Of a stretch of DNA of 64,000 bases, positions 1-8,211 are shown piece by piece; position 1 is the first letter of the stretch, and every line of letters starts with the position of its first letter. The DNA is from Lentibacillus sp. Marseille-P4043 (GTDB lineage: Bacteria > Bacillota > Bacilli > Bacillales > Amphibacillaceae). The notes beneath the pieces were generated by a model. That model did no database searches, was not told where the DNA came from, and saw only the letters and a list, made by a program, of their open reading frames with translations. The DNA is taken from assembly GCF_900258515.1 (NCBI RefSeq), contig NZ_LT984884.1, forward strand, positions 457,002 to 521,001, given 5' to 3'. A program made the translations under genes and the position numbers.

Positions 1-740
1 CTTAAAATAGCATACTCATGGGCATTCATAACATTTGTTTCATTTAGTAAAGAAACATCTGTATATGTTTTTCTAGTTCCTGATTGTCCTGCCGCTGATA
101 TAATCGTATCATCATCCGTCAACCCATTCGTATCCACATTAAATTCGTAAACATGAAACTCGGAGTTGTTGTAATCTTGCAATGTATTATGTGTAAGCAC
201 CTTTAATTTATCATTCACCATTTGTACATCTAAGACCTGGATATAATTGATGTCCCCGCTGTTTGGAACACCTAAAGTAAATGTAGTTGTTTTATCACTC
301 TTTTTATCCAAAATGGAAATCTCAAAGTCATAATCTCTTGGCCGTAGTGAACTAATTTGATAGGATACATCCCCATAGGCAAGAAAATCTTCATTTTCAA
401 AATAAGCAGCAGGATTAAACCCTTTCCCACGCATAAAACTACGATATTCTTTTCGCAGTTGTCCAATAAAAAGCTGCGTTCCCTGTATTCGGTCAAAAAA
501 TGAACGTTCACCATCATATAGCGACCCATCCGCTGTTATTTCCAAATTTTCGTAAGTTGAACCAACTTGGTAGCTACCACTTACATTTAGCCCTTCTATT
601 TCCTTTTCATCGCCACTTTGCTTTTTAATAACAAATTCCGGATATTGGCTTGCTGACACAATGGAATGGATATAATACGTTCCAATAGATAGTACGATTA
701 CTATCAAAATAGCAATGGCCTTCCAATATTTTTTCATCAT
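1..740 (-). CDS. Membrane-anchored protein of ABC operon (partial, 3' end outside window)
   Basis: The reading frame is open from an ATG at 740 to the left edge of the window, about 246 codons, so the C-terminus is missing. It begins MMKKYWK and has one hydrophobic segment at about residues 6-26, then a long polar region with many beta-type stretches, which suggests a membrane-anchored extracytoplasmic protein. A GAGGAGGG ribosome site lies 7-8 bases before the ATG and overlaps the stop of the upstream permease gene, so it is the fourth gene of the GntR-ABC operon. I do not recognise the family; by position it is probably an accessory or sensor part of the transporter. Confidence 0.75.
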   Translation of the reverse strand, partial: MMKKYWKAIAILIVIVLSIGTYYIHSIVSASQYPEFVIKKQSGDEKEIEGLNVSGSYQVGSTYENLEITADGSLYDGERSFFDRIQGTQLFIGQLRKEYRSFMRGKGFNPAAYFENEDFLAYGDVSYQISSLRPRDYDFEISILDKKSDKTTTFTLGVPNSGDINYIQVLDVQMVNDKLKVLTHNTLQDYNNSEFHVYEFNVDTNGLTDDDTIISAAGQSGTRKTYTDVSLLNETNVMNAHEYAIL

Positions 741-752
741 GATATTCCCTCC

Positions 753-1586
753 TCACACTCTGATTCTTTTATTTAATAAAAATCCACTCATCCAAATGGA
801 ACTTGCAAGAACGATTAGCCCCATAACCGTCTCCAGTGCCAGCATTTCCAGCGGATAGAAATAGTTTATTTGTAAAAATTTTTCGATCAGAATAGGGGCA
901 AGGAAAACAGCAACAGCCACAACACCGTATATGATTCCCATAAAAACCCCCTTCAAACGATAGCTCCGTTCAAAAAGTATTGCCGTAAACAGGACAGCAA
1001 CCGCCATCAAGCCGGCACCATAATAAAGAATAAACTCGATAAAACTTTGCGGAATAATAAGGGTCAACTCGGGCATATTGCCAATGATATCCTTTATACC
1101 CATATCCATGCGAAACTCTTTTGGCACCATCCATTTTAAAACAGTACTTTCAATTGGCAATAAAATTAATTGAACTGCGACAAAACCAAATGTAGTTATT
1201 AAGATTGTGGTGATTTTGGCAAAGAACACATTTAATCTTGCAGTTGGCAACATCAGTAGTCGATAGATAAACGTGTTTTTCCCAAACCAATCACGATACC
1301 AAATGAAAAAGATGTAAAATGCTATCGCTGCAATACACAATGCAATTGGTCCAAGGAACCATACACTTCTAACAACTTGCGGCAAACTCATCGGCCCCGT
1401 CTCCGATAGAAATTGCGCTTTTGGTATCATATCTTCATTAATAGCTTCATTTGCTTCTGCTAAGTAACCTCTCGATTTGACAATTACGCCAGCGATCTGA
1501 GCAATAATCGTGATTGCCAACAGGACCACGTAAATTTTTACAAACCGATTGAACTCGAAATTAACCAGTTTCATATATCGCTTCAT
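753..1586 (-). CDS. ABC transporter permease subunit (YtrC/D-like)
   Basis: 277-residue integral membrane protein with six predicted membrane segments (about residues 16-36, 71-97, 118-147, 183-205, 213-234 and 248-272) and no cytoplasmic domain, the usual layout of ABC-2-like permeases next to YtrB-type ATPases. Its ATG overlaps the TGA of the ATPase gene by four bases, so the two are translationally coupled. In Bacillus the comparable ytr transporter responds to cell-wall stress; the substrate here cannot be read from sequence. Confidence 0.8.
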   Translation of the reverse strand: MKRYMKLVNFEFNRFVKIYVVLLAITIIAQIAGVIVKSRGYLAEANEAINEDMIPKAQFLSETGPMSLPQVVRSVWFLGPIALCIAAIAFYIFFIWYRDWFGKNTFIYRLLMLPTARLNVFFAKITTILITTFGFVAVQLILLPIESTVLKWMVPKEFRMDMGIKDIIGNMPELTLIIPQSFIEFILYYGAGLMAVAVLFTAILFERSYRLKGVFMGIIYGVVAVAVFLAPILIEKFLQINYFYPLEMLALETVMGLIVLASSIWMSGFLLNKRIRV

Positions 1587-2272
1587 CCTTGAAACACCTC
1601 TCTCATGACATCAACTACGGATTTTCCTTCCTCTTCACGGACCTCTTCTGCATTAAATTGCTTCAATACACTTCCATTATCTAACAACACTACCTTATCG
1701 ATTAAGTGTTCAATGTCGTTAATTTCATGGGTCGTGATGATTACCCCTCGATCTTCAATTAAATGACTAGTAAATACGTCAGCAATTTGTTCCCTGCTAA
1801 ACATATCAATCCCAGAAAATGGTTCATCCATTAATATGAAATCAACATCCATTGCTAAGCCGAGTAATAGATTCACTTTTGCTGTGTTACCTTTCGATAG
1901 ATCAGAAATTCGGTCGGTTTCTTTTAACTTGAAAAATCCGAGTAATTCTACTGCACGTTCCTGATTCCAGCAGTCGTAAAAATCATTCATAAAGTCCATT
2001 GCGTCTGCTATTCGCATTTGCGATAACATGGTAATTGCGTCGGGAATAAAGGTTACTTTCTCGAAGCTGTGTTTATTGATTTTTTCCCCATTGATTAAAA
2101 TTTGTCCACCATTAATCGGTGTTAGCGCCATGATTGCATTTAAAATCGTTGTTTTCCCCACACCATTTATTCCGATCAAACATGTGATTTCGCCCTTATT
2201 CGCTGTGAATGAAACATCATGTAGTACCTGCTTGCGACCAAACTTTTTCTTGAGGTCTTTTATTTCAATCAT
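1583..2272 (-). CDS. ABC transporter ATP-binding protein (YtrB-like)
   Basis: 229 residues, a single nucleotide-binding domain. Walker A is GINGVGKTT at 34-42, the signature motif is a slightly atypical LSKGN near 126, Walker B is ILMDEP near 148, and the H-loop histidine is in TTHE near 182. An AGGAGGG site precedes the ATG. It sits between a GntR repressor and a six-helix permease, the typical order of YtrA-controlled ABC exporters in Firmicutes. It should energise the permease encoded immediately downstream. Confidence 0.88.
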   Translation of the reverse strand: MIEIKDLKKKFGRKQVLHDVSFTANKGEITCLIGINGVGKTTILNAIMALTPINGGQILINGEKINKHSFEKVTFIPDAITMLSQMRIADAMDFMNDFYDCWNQERAVELLGFFKLKETDRISDLSKGNTAKVNLLLGLAMDVDFILMDEPFSGIDMFSREQIADVFTSHLIEDRGVIITTHEINDIEHLIDKVVLLDNGSVLKQFNAEEVREEEGKSVVDVMREVFQG

Positions 2273-2284
2273 GTGATAACCCTC

Positions 2285-2659
2285 CTATTCATTGCTTTCT
2301 GTATATTTTTCTTTCACCATATCGATTACTTCTTCAACTGGGACATTAATAGAACGGATGGAGCTTACAAAGGATTCCACCGCTTCTAAAATAAGCTCTT
2401 CTCTCACCGCCCCTAAGATCTGTTCATCCTTCGTAATGCGGCTAGGCAAGTTTCGTTCTGTATAAATCAAGCCTTCTTCCTCCATTTCCTTATATGCTCG
2501 TTGCGCAGTATTTGGATTTATCTTCAATTTGTTTGCTAATTCTCGTCGTGATGGGATTTCCTGTCCTGGCTCAAGCATGCCTGTTGCGATTTCTTCTTTA
2601 AAGTGACGAACAACCTGTACATATACAGGATCCCGATTATTAAAATTCACGTTCCTCAT
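2285..2659 (-). CDS. GntR-family transcriptional regulator, YtrA subfamily
   Basis: 124 residues from the ATG at 2659, chosen over an in-frame GTG at 2665 because AGGAG lies 8 bases upstream of the ATG. The N-terminal winged helix-turn-helix covers about residues 10-75 (DPVYVQVV... SRRELANKLKINPNTAQRAYKEME), followed by only a short helical tail, the length and form of the YtrA subfamily, which has no large effector domain. It is the first gene of the ABC operon. Three operator-like palindromes in its own promoter make autorepression likely. Confidence 0.88.
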   Translation of the reverse strand: MRNVNFNNRDPVYVQVVRHFKEEIATGMLEPGQEIPSRRELANKLKINPNTAQRAYKEMEEEGLIYTERNLPSRITKDEQILGAVREELILEAVESFVSSIRSINVPVEEVIDMVKEKYTESNE

Positions 2660-2700
2660 AGACACAGCTCCTATATTTCTTAGATGTGTAACTTTTTAAC

Positions 2701-2722
2701 GTGTATTATGTGATTAATACAC
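2701..2722. promoter_or_regulatory. GntR operator candidate 1
   Basis: Perfect inverted repeat GTGTATTA-N6-TAATACAC between the GntR start codon and its promoter. The arm sequence and the 6-base spacer recur in the two sites upstream. Confidence 0.75.
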
Positions 2723-2737
2723 TAAGGTTATAAAAAT

Positions 2738-2759
2738 ATGTATTAAGCAGTTAATACGC
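2738..2759. promoter_or_regulatory. GntR operator candidate 2
   Basis: Weaker copy of the same site: core GTATTA-N6-TAATAC is intact but the outer bases are not symmetric. The spacer length matches the two flanking sites. The centres of the three sites are 37 and 29 bp apart. Confidence 0.6.
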
Positions 2760-2766
2760 CCTTGAG

Positions 2767-2800
2767 GTGTATTATATGGTTAATACACTATGTTTGTCAA
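2767..2800 (-). promoter_or_regulatory. Promoter of the GntR-ABC operon with operator candidate 3
   Basis: On the minus strand a TTGACA -35 box (2795-2800) and a TATAAT -10 box (2771-2776) are 18 bases apart. A perfect GTGTATTA-N6-TAATACAC palindrome (2767-2788) covers the -10 box and most of the spacer, so a bound repressor would block RNA polymerase directly. Confidence 0.82.
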
Positions 2801-2854
2801 CAATGAATTTTATCTTCTGTTAACGCTAGTCACCTCATTTTTTTGAAATAGGCA

Positions 2855-3455
2855 GTTTTCTAAGAGATTGGGACCGCGATTACTCTTCCCATCGAAGGCA
2901 TTTGTTGTTTTTTACACAATATATATATAATGCGCAATAATCACCGCTACGGAAATACACTTCGCTTTCCGGGGGCGGCTGTTGAGCCTCCTCGTGCTAG
3001 GTGCTCGTCGCGTTGCAAGTAATCTCGGTGAAGTAGCGCTCCTCGCAACTCGAAGCATACTCGGTGGGAGTTTTGCTCGTCGCTCTGCGGGGTCTCACCG
3101 ATGCCTCTCTTCCCCCAGGAGTCTGCGTGTATTTCCTTCGCTGGTATTGCATTTACTACCGTTTACTGTAGTATTATGTGTTCTACCAAGCCACATTCTA
3201 CCGCTTCGCTAGTCCGGGTGAGTGGAGGGTGGTGACTCCTGCGGGAACAGCACGTGTCCGAAGACCCCGCAGGAAGTGGTTTTCTTCCGAGGAGGCTGAG
3301 GCCGTGCCCGCGGAAAGCATCCACCCGGAACGACCCCGGACGGCGGGAAATGAACGTACTTACGGAAAAGAGCCCGGCAGTTACGTCACATTTTCTATCA
3401 ATTACGAAATTAAAAAGCAACAAACATTATGAATAGAGCCTTTTTGAACCTTTTA
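2855..3455. repeat. Composite GC-rich foldback repeat, copy 1
   Basis: GC-rich block in an otherwise AT-rich intergenic region. Module A runs forward at about 2950-3144 (GCTTTCCGGGGGC 2964-2976, AGCCTCCTCG 2985-2994, CTGCGGGGTCT 3085-3095). Module B runs in reverse at about 3221-3330 (AGACCCCGCAG 3262-3272, CGAGGAGGCT 3289-3298, GCCCGCGGAAAGC 3306-3318). The AT-rich ends (ATTTGTTGTTTTTTACAC on the left; the reverse complement of TGTTTGTTGCTTTTTAAT on the right) resemble each other as inverted repeats. Copies recur at 6.7-7.2 and 33.0-33.6 kb. All small ORFs inside are by-products of the GC-rich sequence. Exact ends are uncertain. Confidence 0.85.
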
Positions 3456-3546
3456 CAATGCAGGGAAACGGCATATAGATTTCCCGTGTGTTAAAATTAA
3501 CATATCTCGTTATATAATATTGTGTTTAATGGAAGGATGATCACAA

Positions 3547-4590
3547 ATGGCAAATTCAATAAAACTTACTTCACTTTCATCTAAAGGAGGCTGCGGTTGT
3601 AAAATAGGACCGGCAGATTTATCCCAGGTGTTGCGTTCTTTGCCGCCAACCGTTCAAAATCCCAATTTACTTGTTGGGCTAGACACAAGTGATGACGCTG
3701 GTGTATATAAACTAAACGATGACACCGCATTGGTTCAGACTGTAGACTTTTTTACACCGATTGTCGATGACCCTTATTCATTCGGTCAAGTTGCTGCAGC
3801 AAATGCGATTAGCGATGTATATGCAATGGGTGGAACGCCAATAACTGCTCTTAACATCGTTGCTTTTCCGATTTCTTCATTAGATAAAAGCATTCTAGCT
3901 GAAATATTGCGTGGTGCTGGGGACAAATTGGCAGAAGCTGGCGTAGCACTTGTTGGCGGACATTCTATTGATGATAAGGAACCAAAGTTTGGACTTGCTG
4001 TTACAGGTACCGTTCATCCTGATAAAGTAAGAACTAACACTGGGGCAAAACCTGGTGATAAACTTATTTTGACAAAACCAATTGGGGTAGGAATTTACTC
4101 AACTTCAATTAAAAATGATTTACTCAACGAGGAAGAAGTCAATCGTGTTACAGAGGTTATGACAACACTGAATAAAACAGCCTCTGAAACAATGGGGGCA
4201 TATGATGTGCATGCATGTACAGATGTTACTGGCTTTGGGCTACTTGGTCATGCATCAGAAATGGCTCAAGGAAGTAACGTAGAAATCCAAATCAATGCTG
4301 AGCAAGTACCTATCTTGCCACGAGTGAAAGAACTTGCTGAATCTGGCGCAGTACCAGGTGGAACGAAAAATAATTTTGACCATGTGAAAGATATCGTAAC
4401 TTTCTCGGAAACAATGGATCAAATTGATAAATGGATTTTGTGTGATGCAGTAACATCTGGCGGACTTTTTATTTCGGTGGCCAATGAAGATGCTGATTCA
4501 CTTCTTACGGATTTACAGGGAAAAGGTGTCGAAGCAGAAATAATTGGCGAAATTGTCGAAGGAAAGAATGGACAGATTACTGTTCAATAG
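3547..4590 (+). CDS. selD: Selenide, water dikinase
   Basis: 347 residues, the usual SelD length. It makes selenophosphate from selenide and ATP. The N-terminal catalytic motif GGCGCK at 14-19 has Cys16 in the active position, so this is the cysteine form and not a selenoprotein, with the essential Lys19 next to it. The ATP-binding core (GLDTSDDAGVY, DVYAMGG, VGGHSIDD, CTDVTGFGLLGH) is complete. The start has a GGAAGG site. selU follows after 27 bases, so the selenophosphate is probably used to modify tRNA wobble uridine. Confidence 0.96.
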   Translation: MANSIKLTSLSSKGGCGCKIGPADLSQVLRSLPPTVQNPNLLVGLDTSDDAGVYKLNDDTALVQTVDFFTPIVDDPYSFGQVAAANAISDVYAMGGTPITALNIVAFPISSLDKSILAEILRGAGDKLAEAGVALVGGHSIDDKEPKFGLAVTGTVHPDKVRTNTGAKPGDKLILTKPIGVGIYSTSIKNDLLNEEEVNRVTEVMTTLNKTASETMGAYDVHACTDVTGFGLLGHASEMAQGSNVEIQINAEQVPILPRVKELAESGAVPGGTKNNFDHVKDIVTFSETMDQIDKWILCDAVTSGGLFISVANEDADSLLTDLQGKGVEAEIIGEIVEGKNGQITVQ

Positions 4591-4617
4591 TTTGATTGTA
4601 AGGAAGTGACGTATTCG

Positions 4618-5670
4618 ATGTTTCAAGATATAGCACTACAGGACCTATTTGCTTTGCAAAACAAGGAAAGTCATGCATTAATTGATGTCCGTTCACCAAA
4701 AGAATATCATGATGCAACGATACCAGGCAGCATTAATATTCCTATTTTCACCAATGACGAACGAGCAGAAGTAGGAACGATTTATAAGCAGGTGGGGCCA
4801 GAAGCTGCAAAAGAACGAGGACTTGAAATTTTTTCTGCAAAGCTACCCGATTTCATTGCTGAATTTCGAAAAATCGAGGCACCCAAAACCGTTTTCTGCT
4901 GGCGTGGTGGAATGCGAAGTAAAACGGCAGCAACCGTACTTGATTTAATGGGAGTCAAAGCGACCCGGTTAACTGGTGGCTTTCGAACTTATCGTCAATG
5001 GGTAGTTAATGAGTTAGATAAGCAAAATTTCAAACCCGACTTGTATGTGTTGAATGGCTACACAGGGACAGGTAAAACCGCAATCCTCAAACAGCTATCC
5101 GAAAATGGTTATCCTGTTCTTGACTTAGAGGGAATGGCCAGTCATCGCGGATCCATTTTTGGGCAAATTGGACTTGAACCAAGTAATCAAAAGAAATTCG
5201 AGTCACAGTTAGTCCAAAAAATGCTAGACTACCAAGATGCATCATTTGTATTTTTGGAGGGTGAAAGCAAACGAATTGGCAAAGTAACACTTCCAGATTT
5301 CCTTTATGAAAAAAAGGAAAAAGGAATGCAACTTTTTATTGACCTCCCAGTCGAGGAACGGATCAAGAATATACTAGATGATTATCAGCCATGGAATTCT
5401 CCCGAGGCGTTCTTGGAGGCATTTCAGATTATAAAAAAGCGGATTCATACCCCGATTGCTAAGGAAATTGACGAGGATTTGCAAAACGGTGATTATTCAC
5501 AAGCAGTTAAATTATTGCTTGAATATTATTATGACCCACGATATGAGTATGCTGCACAACAATATCCAGATAACAAAAAGGTGCATATCCACGCAAAGAA
5601 TGTTGAGGACGCTTTGCAAAAGATTGAAGAAATTATGGGACAGTTATATCCTCAGCACGTGCAAATGTAA
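4618..5670 (+). CDS. selU: tRNA 2-selenouridine synthase
   Basis: 350 residues from the ATG at 4618. I preferred this to the in-frame GTG at 4606 because AAGGAAGTGA at 4600-4609 is nearly a full anti-16S match and is correctly spaced for 4618. The N-terminal rhodanese domain has its catalytic cysteine at 94 (FCWRGG). A P-loop, GYTGTGKT, lies at about 147-154 in the C-terminal domain. SelU (YbbB) replaces 2-thiouridine by 2-selenouridine in tRNAs for Glu, Gln and Lys by way of a geranylated intermediate. It is paired with selD in one operon. No selA or selB is in the window. Confidence 0.94.
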   Translation: MFQDIALQDLFALQNKESHALIDVRSPKEYHDATIPGSINIPIFTNDERAEVGTIYKQVGPEAAKERGLEIFSAKLPDFIAEFRKIEAPKTVFCWRGGMRSKTAATVLDLMGVKATRLTGGFRTYRQWVVNELDKQNFKPDLYVLNGYTGTGKTAILKQLSENGYPVLDLEGMASHRGSIFGQIGLEPSNQKKFESQLVQKMLDYQDASFVFLEGESKRIGKVTLPDFLYEKKEKGMQLFIDLPVEERIKNILDDYQPWNSPEAFLEAFQIIKKRIHTPIAKEIDEDLQNGDYSQAVKLLLEYYYDPRYEYAAQQYPDNKKVHIHAKNVEDALQKIEEIMGQLYPQHVQM

Positions 5671-5745
5671 TCTTTCGTTCATCTTCCGTTCATATTCATA
5701 ATCTATTCTAATAGATATGGAATTATAGTAAAGGAGAGATTATTT

Positions 5746-6138
5746 TTGTCTAAATATAGTAAAGTCCTACTGCGATTTTCAGCTTTGTTTGCTGTAATAG
5801 GTGCCTTTTTAGGTTCACATATGGCAGGATCAGGAAGCTACCAATTTAAAACAGTACATGCCCACATTCTTGTTGTTGGGTGGTTAACCCTATTTGCATG
5901 GGCTGTATATTATAAAGTTTTTACACCTGCGAAAACGGTTATAGCCACACTACATGTTTGGTCAGCAATTATTGGAGCAGCTGGATTAACCATTGGAATG
6001 TGGCTGTATTACCTGAAGCCATTCAATTTAAACGAAACTGTTGATACGGTCTTCTTTATCGTTGGCGGTTCTATATTGCTGTTAAGTTTCATTTTCTTCT
6101 TTATCCTCACTTTTATGAAAACAGAAGAAAAGCAGTAA
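5746..6138 (+). CDS. Small four-helix membrane protein, distantly like haem-copper oxidase subunit I
   Basis: 130 residues from a TTG start with a good AAAGGAG site 11 bases upstream. Four predicted membrane helices (about 8-27, 38-60, 66-88, 100-125). The stretch KTVHAHILVVGWLTLFAW resembles the His-rich first helices of NorB/CcoN-type haem-copper oxidases, and short proteins of this kind are sometimes annotated as cytochrome-c-oxidase-like. It is far too short to be an oxidase, so any haem role is conjecture. It follows selU after 75 bases. Confidence 0.7.
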   Translation: MSKYSKVLLRFSALFAVIGAFLGSHMAGSGSYQFKTVHAHILVVGWLTLFAWAVYYKVFTPAKTVIATLHVWSAIIGAAGLTIGMWLYYLKPFNLNETVDTVFFIVGGSILLLSFIFFFILTFMKTEEKQ

Positions 6139-6204
6139 AAGTTCGATTAATGTGTTTCATGACTTCTTACAAGGGAATATCATACTCATAAGGAGCGGAT
6201 ATAA

Positions 6205-6540
6205 ATGGATAACAATAAACAAACATGGCCAGAAAAGTATGATATAAATAAGCTCGTTTCCATTCAAAAGGATATTGACAAAATAGTCAAAGGTGAAAAA
6301 ACTTCTGTACGCCGGAATGACCGGTATGCAGATCCCGGTGATACGGTAACATTAGATGGTCATCCATTTATTGTGGAAAATATTTACCCGCAAAAGCTTG
6401 GCAATGTAACCGAAGAAAATGCGAGACAGGAAGGCTACGAAAGTTTGGATGAGTACAAACATGGACTTACATCCATTCATCACGGTGCAGTCTGGGATCC
6501 TGATTTGGAAGTTTGGGTACATGAACTAAGACGTGCATAA
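6205..6540 (+). CDS. ASCH-domain protein
   Basis: 111-residue soluble protein. The central part (VRRNDRYADPGDTVTLDG ... IVENIYPQKLGNVTEENARQEG) has the look of the ASCH beta-barrel fold, a PUA-like RNA-binding fold: a charged RRNDR turn, a GD-hydrophobic strand and a later helix with GYESLDEYK. The start has an AAGGAG site. The substrate and role of this subgroup are not known to me. A very strong hairpin terminator follows 70 bases downstream. Confidence 0.7.
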   Translation: MDNNKQTWPEKYDINKLVSIQKDIDKIVKGEKTSVRRNDRYADPGDTVTLDGHPFIVENIYPQKLGNVTEENARQEGYESLDEYKHGLTSIHHGAVWDPDLEVWVHELRRA

Positions 6541-6610
6541 GATAGTTTCCATTACAACAGAATGAATAATCACCCATTTAATGTAAGCTTCAATCGGTGA
6601 AAAATTATGT

Positions 6611-6673
6611 ACGAAAAATATTAAAATGCCTGTCAGCCCGAAATACGGTGACAGGCATTTTAATATTTTTCGT
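6611..6673. terminator. Strong bidirectional hairpin terminator
   Basis: Perfect 25-bp inverted repeat (6611-6635 with 6649-6673) and a 13-base loop. The stem base is A/T-rich on both sides, so it can stop transcription in either direction. It ends where repeat copy 2 begins. Confidence 0.85.
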
Positions 6674-7215
6674 AATGTTTGTTGCCCTTTTAATTTCATA
6701 GTTGATATAAACGTAACAGCAACGTGATTTCCGCTGCAGGCAGTCGCTTTCCGCGGGCACGGCTTCAGCCTCCTCGGAAGAAAACCACTTCCTGCGGGGT
6801 CTTCAGACACGTGCTGTTCCCGCAGGAGTCGACTGCCCTCCGCTCCAATCACCCATCTTATTCGTATTTATATCCCTTTACTAATAGATGGTAGTCGAAA
6901 AAATAAAACAGTGAAGGAAATACACGGAGACTCCAGCGGGAGGAAAGGCCTAGGTGAGACCCCGCAGAGCGACGAGCGAAAATTCCACCGAATAAGCTTC
7001 GAGTTGCGAGGAGCGATACTTCACCGAAATTACTTGCAACTCAGGCGAGCACCCAGCTCGAGGAGGCTCAGCAGCCGCCCGCGGAAAGCGAAGTGTATTT
7101 CCGGAACGGCGGGAGAGCAACTTCCTAGTTATGTCGCAGTTTATATCTATTGTGTAAGAAACAACAAATGTCTTCGATGGAGCGAGTGGCACAGTCCCAA
7201 TCCTTTAGAAAAAGG
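6671..7215. repeat. Composite GC-rich foldback repeat, copy 2 (reverse orientation)
   Basis: Reverse-complement arrangement of copy 1. Module B is read forward (GCTTTCCGCGGGC 6746-6758, AGCCTCCTCG 6767-6776, CTGCGGGGTCT 6792-6802), then module A in reverse (AGACCCCGCAG 6957-6967, CGAGGAGGCT 7059-7068, GCCCGCGGAAAGC 7077-7089). The left end is TAATGTTTGTTGC. The right end matches the left end of copy 1 out to a GATTGGGAC-like sequence. It fills the space between the strong hairpin and ilvA, and no gene is supported here. Confidence 0.85.
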
Positions 7216-7224
7216 CATTTCGCT

Positions 7225-8211
7225 TTATGCTGGAAAACGCATCTTTTCTGCCAATTGTTGAATCGTTGGCAATGTATTAATATCCATATTTCCGCCACTA
7301 ACTATGATGCCGCAATGTTTAGACTTCATTTGACTTCGATATTTAAACAGAGCAGCTAAAGAAACAGCCCCAGCTCCCTCAATCAATGTTTTATTACGTT
7401 CTAACATATAAACGATCGCTGAAGCAATTTCGTTATCTGTTACGGTAACAATATCATCTACATATTCCTGTATAAGTGGTAAAGTATTCTTTCCAGGTTG
7501 TTTAACTGCAATGCCTTCTGCGATTGTCGATACATCGTTCGAATTCTTTCTTTTGTTAGTGTGATAGCTCTCGTACATGGCAGGTGCCCCACTTGCTTGG
7601 ACCCCGATTATTTTGATATTACGATTTACATGTTTAGCAGCAACGGCTATTCCGCTTATTAGACCACCGCCACCAATCGGGACAACGATCGTATCCATTC
7701 GATCCTCTTGTCTGAGCATTTCCATCGCCATTGTACCTTGACCTGCCATAACATCATAATCATCAAATGGATGTATATAAACAGATCCACTTTGCATCTG
7801 TCTTTTCATGGAGGCTTCATATGCTTCTTGAAATGTCTCACCTGTAAGTACAACGTCAGCACCATAATTGCGTGTTGCATTCACCTTGGCAAGTGGAGTT
7901 TTTTCCGGCATAAATATTGTCGCATCGGCACCTAATTTAGCTGCGGCATGAGCAACACCTTGTGCATGATTCCCTGCCGAAGCAGTAATAACTCCTTTAT
8001 TCAATTGGTCTTGTGACAGTTGCATTAACTTAAAGCTTGCACCCCTAAATTTAAACGCGCCTGTTTTTTGCTGGTTTTCCATCTTAAAATAAACCTGTTT
8101 GCCAACTAACTTATTAGTTGTTGCTGATGTCAGTAATGGTGTGCGGTGAACGATGGGAGTTAAACGTTCCATCGCAGTATGAACTTTTTCACCTGTTAAG
8201 CAATCCCCAAT
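7225..8211 (-). CDS. ilvA: Threonine dehydratase, short (TdcB-like) type
   Basis: PLP enzyme that turns threonine into 2-oxobutyrate, the first step to isoleucine. The PLP lysine is in GAFKFRG (about residue 54) and the phosphate-binding loop is GGGGLISG (about 180). It has only the catalytic domain and lacks the C-terminal ACT-like feedback domain of classical IlvA. The first ATG in frame (8172) has no ribosome site and would remove the usual N-terminal ~15 residues. A good AAGGAG overlaps the leuD stop, and the only codons at the right distance are ATA (8214) and ATT (8211). I give ATT, about 328 residues. It is the last gene of the ilv-leu operon. Confidence 0.82.
   Translation of the reverse strand: MGDCLTGEKVHTAMERLTPIVHRTPLLTSATTNKLVGKQVYFKMENQQKTGAFKFRGASFKLMQLSQDQLNKGVITASAGNHAQGVAHAAAKLGADATIFMPEKTPLAKVNATRNYGADVVLTGETFQEAYEASMKRQMQSGSVYIHPFDDYDVMAGQGTMAMEMLRQEDRMDTIVVPIGGGGLISGIAVAAKHVNRNIKIIGVQASGAPAMYESYHTNKRKNSNDVSTIAEGIAVKQPGKNTLPLIQEYVDDIVTVTDNEIASAIVYMLERNKTLIEGAGAVSLAALFKYRSQMKSKHCGIIVSGGNMDINTLPTIQQLAEKMRFPA

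Noticed and set aside
2982..3436. Several overlapping ORFs of 60-86 residues on both strands
   Set aside because: They all lie in the GC-rich foldback repeat, are open in many frames at once because stop codons are rare there, and have no ribosome sites.
3547..3604. Possible selenocysteine codon in selD
   Set aside because: The catalytic position is encoded by a cysteine codon (TGC/TGT), and no TGA is in frame.
6526..7261. ORFs of 108, 116 and 80 residues
   Set aside because: Products of repeat copy 2 and the hairpin. The same peptide pieces (SEDPAGSGFLPRRL) occur in copy 1, which shows repeated DNA and not a protein family.
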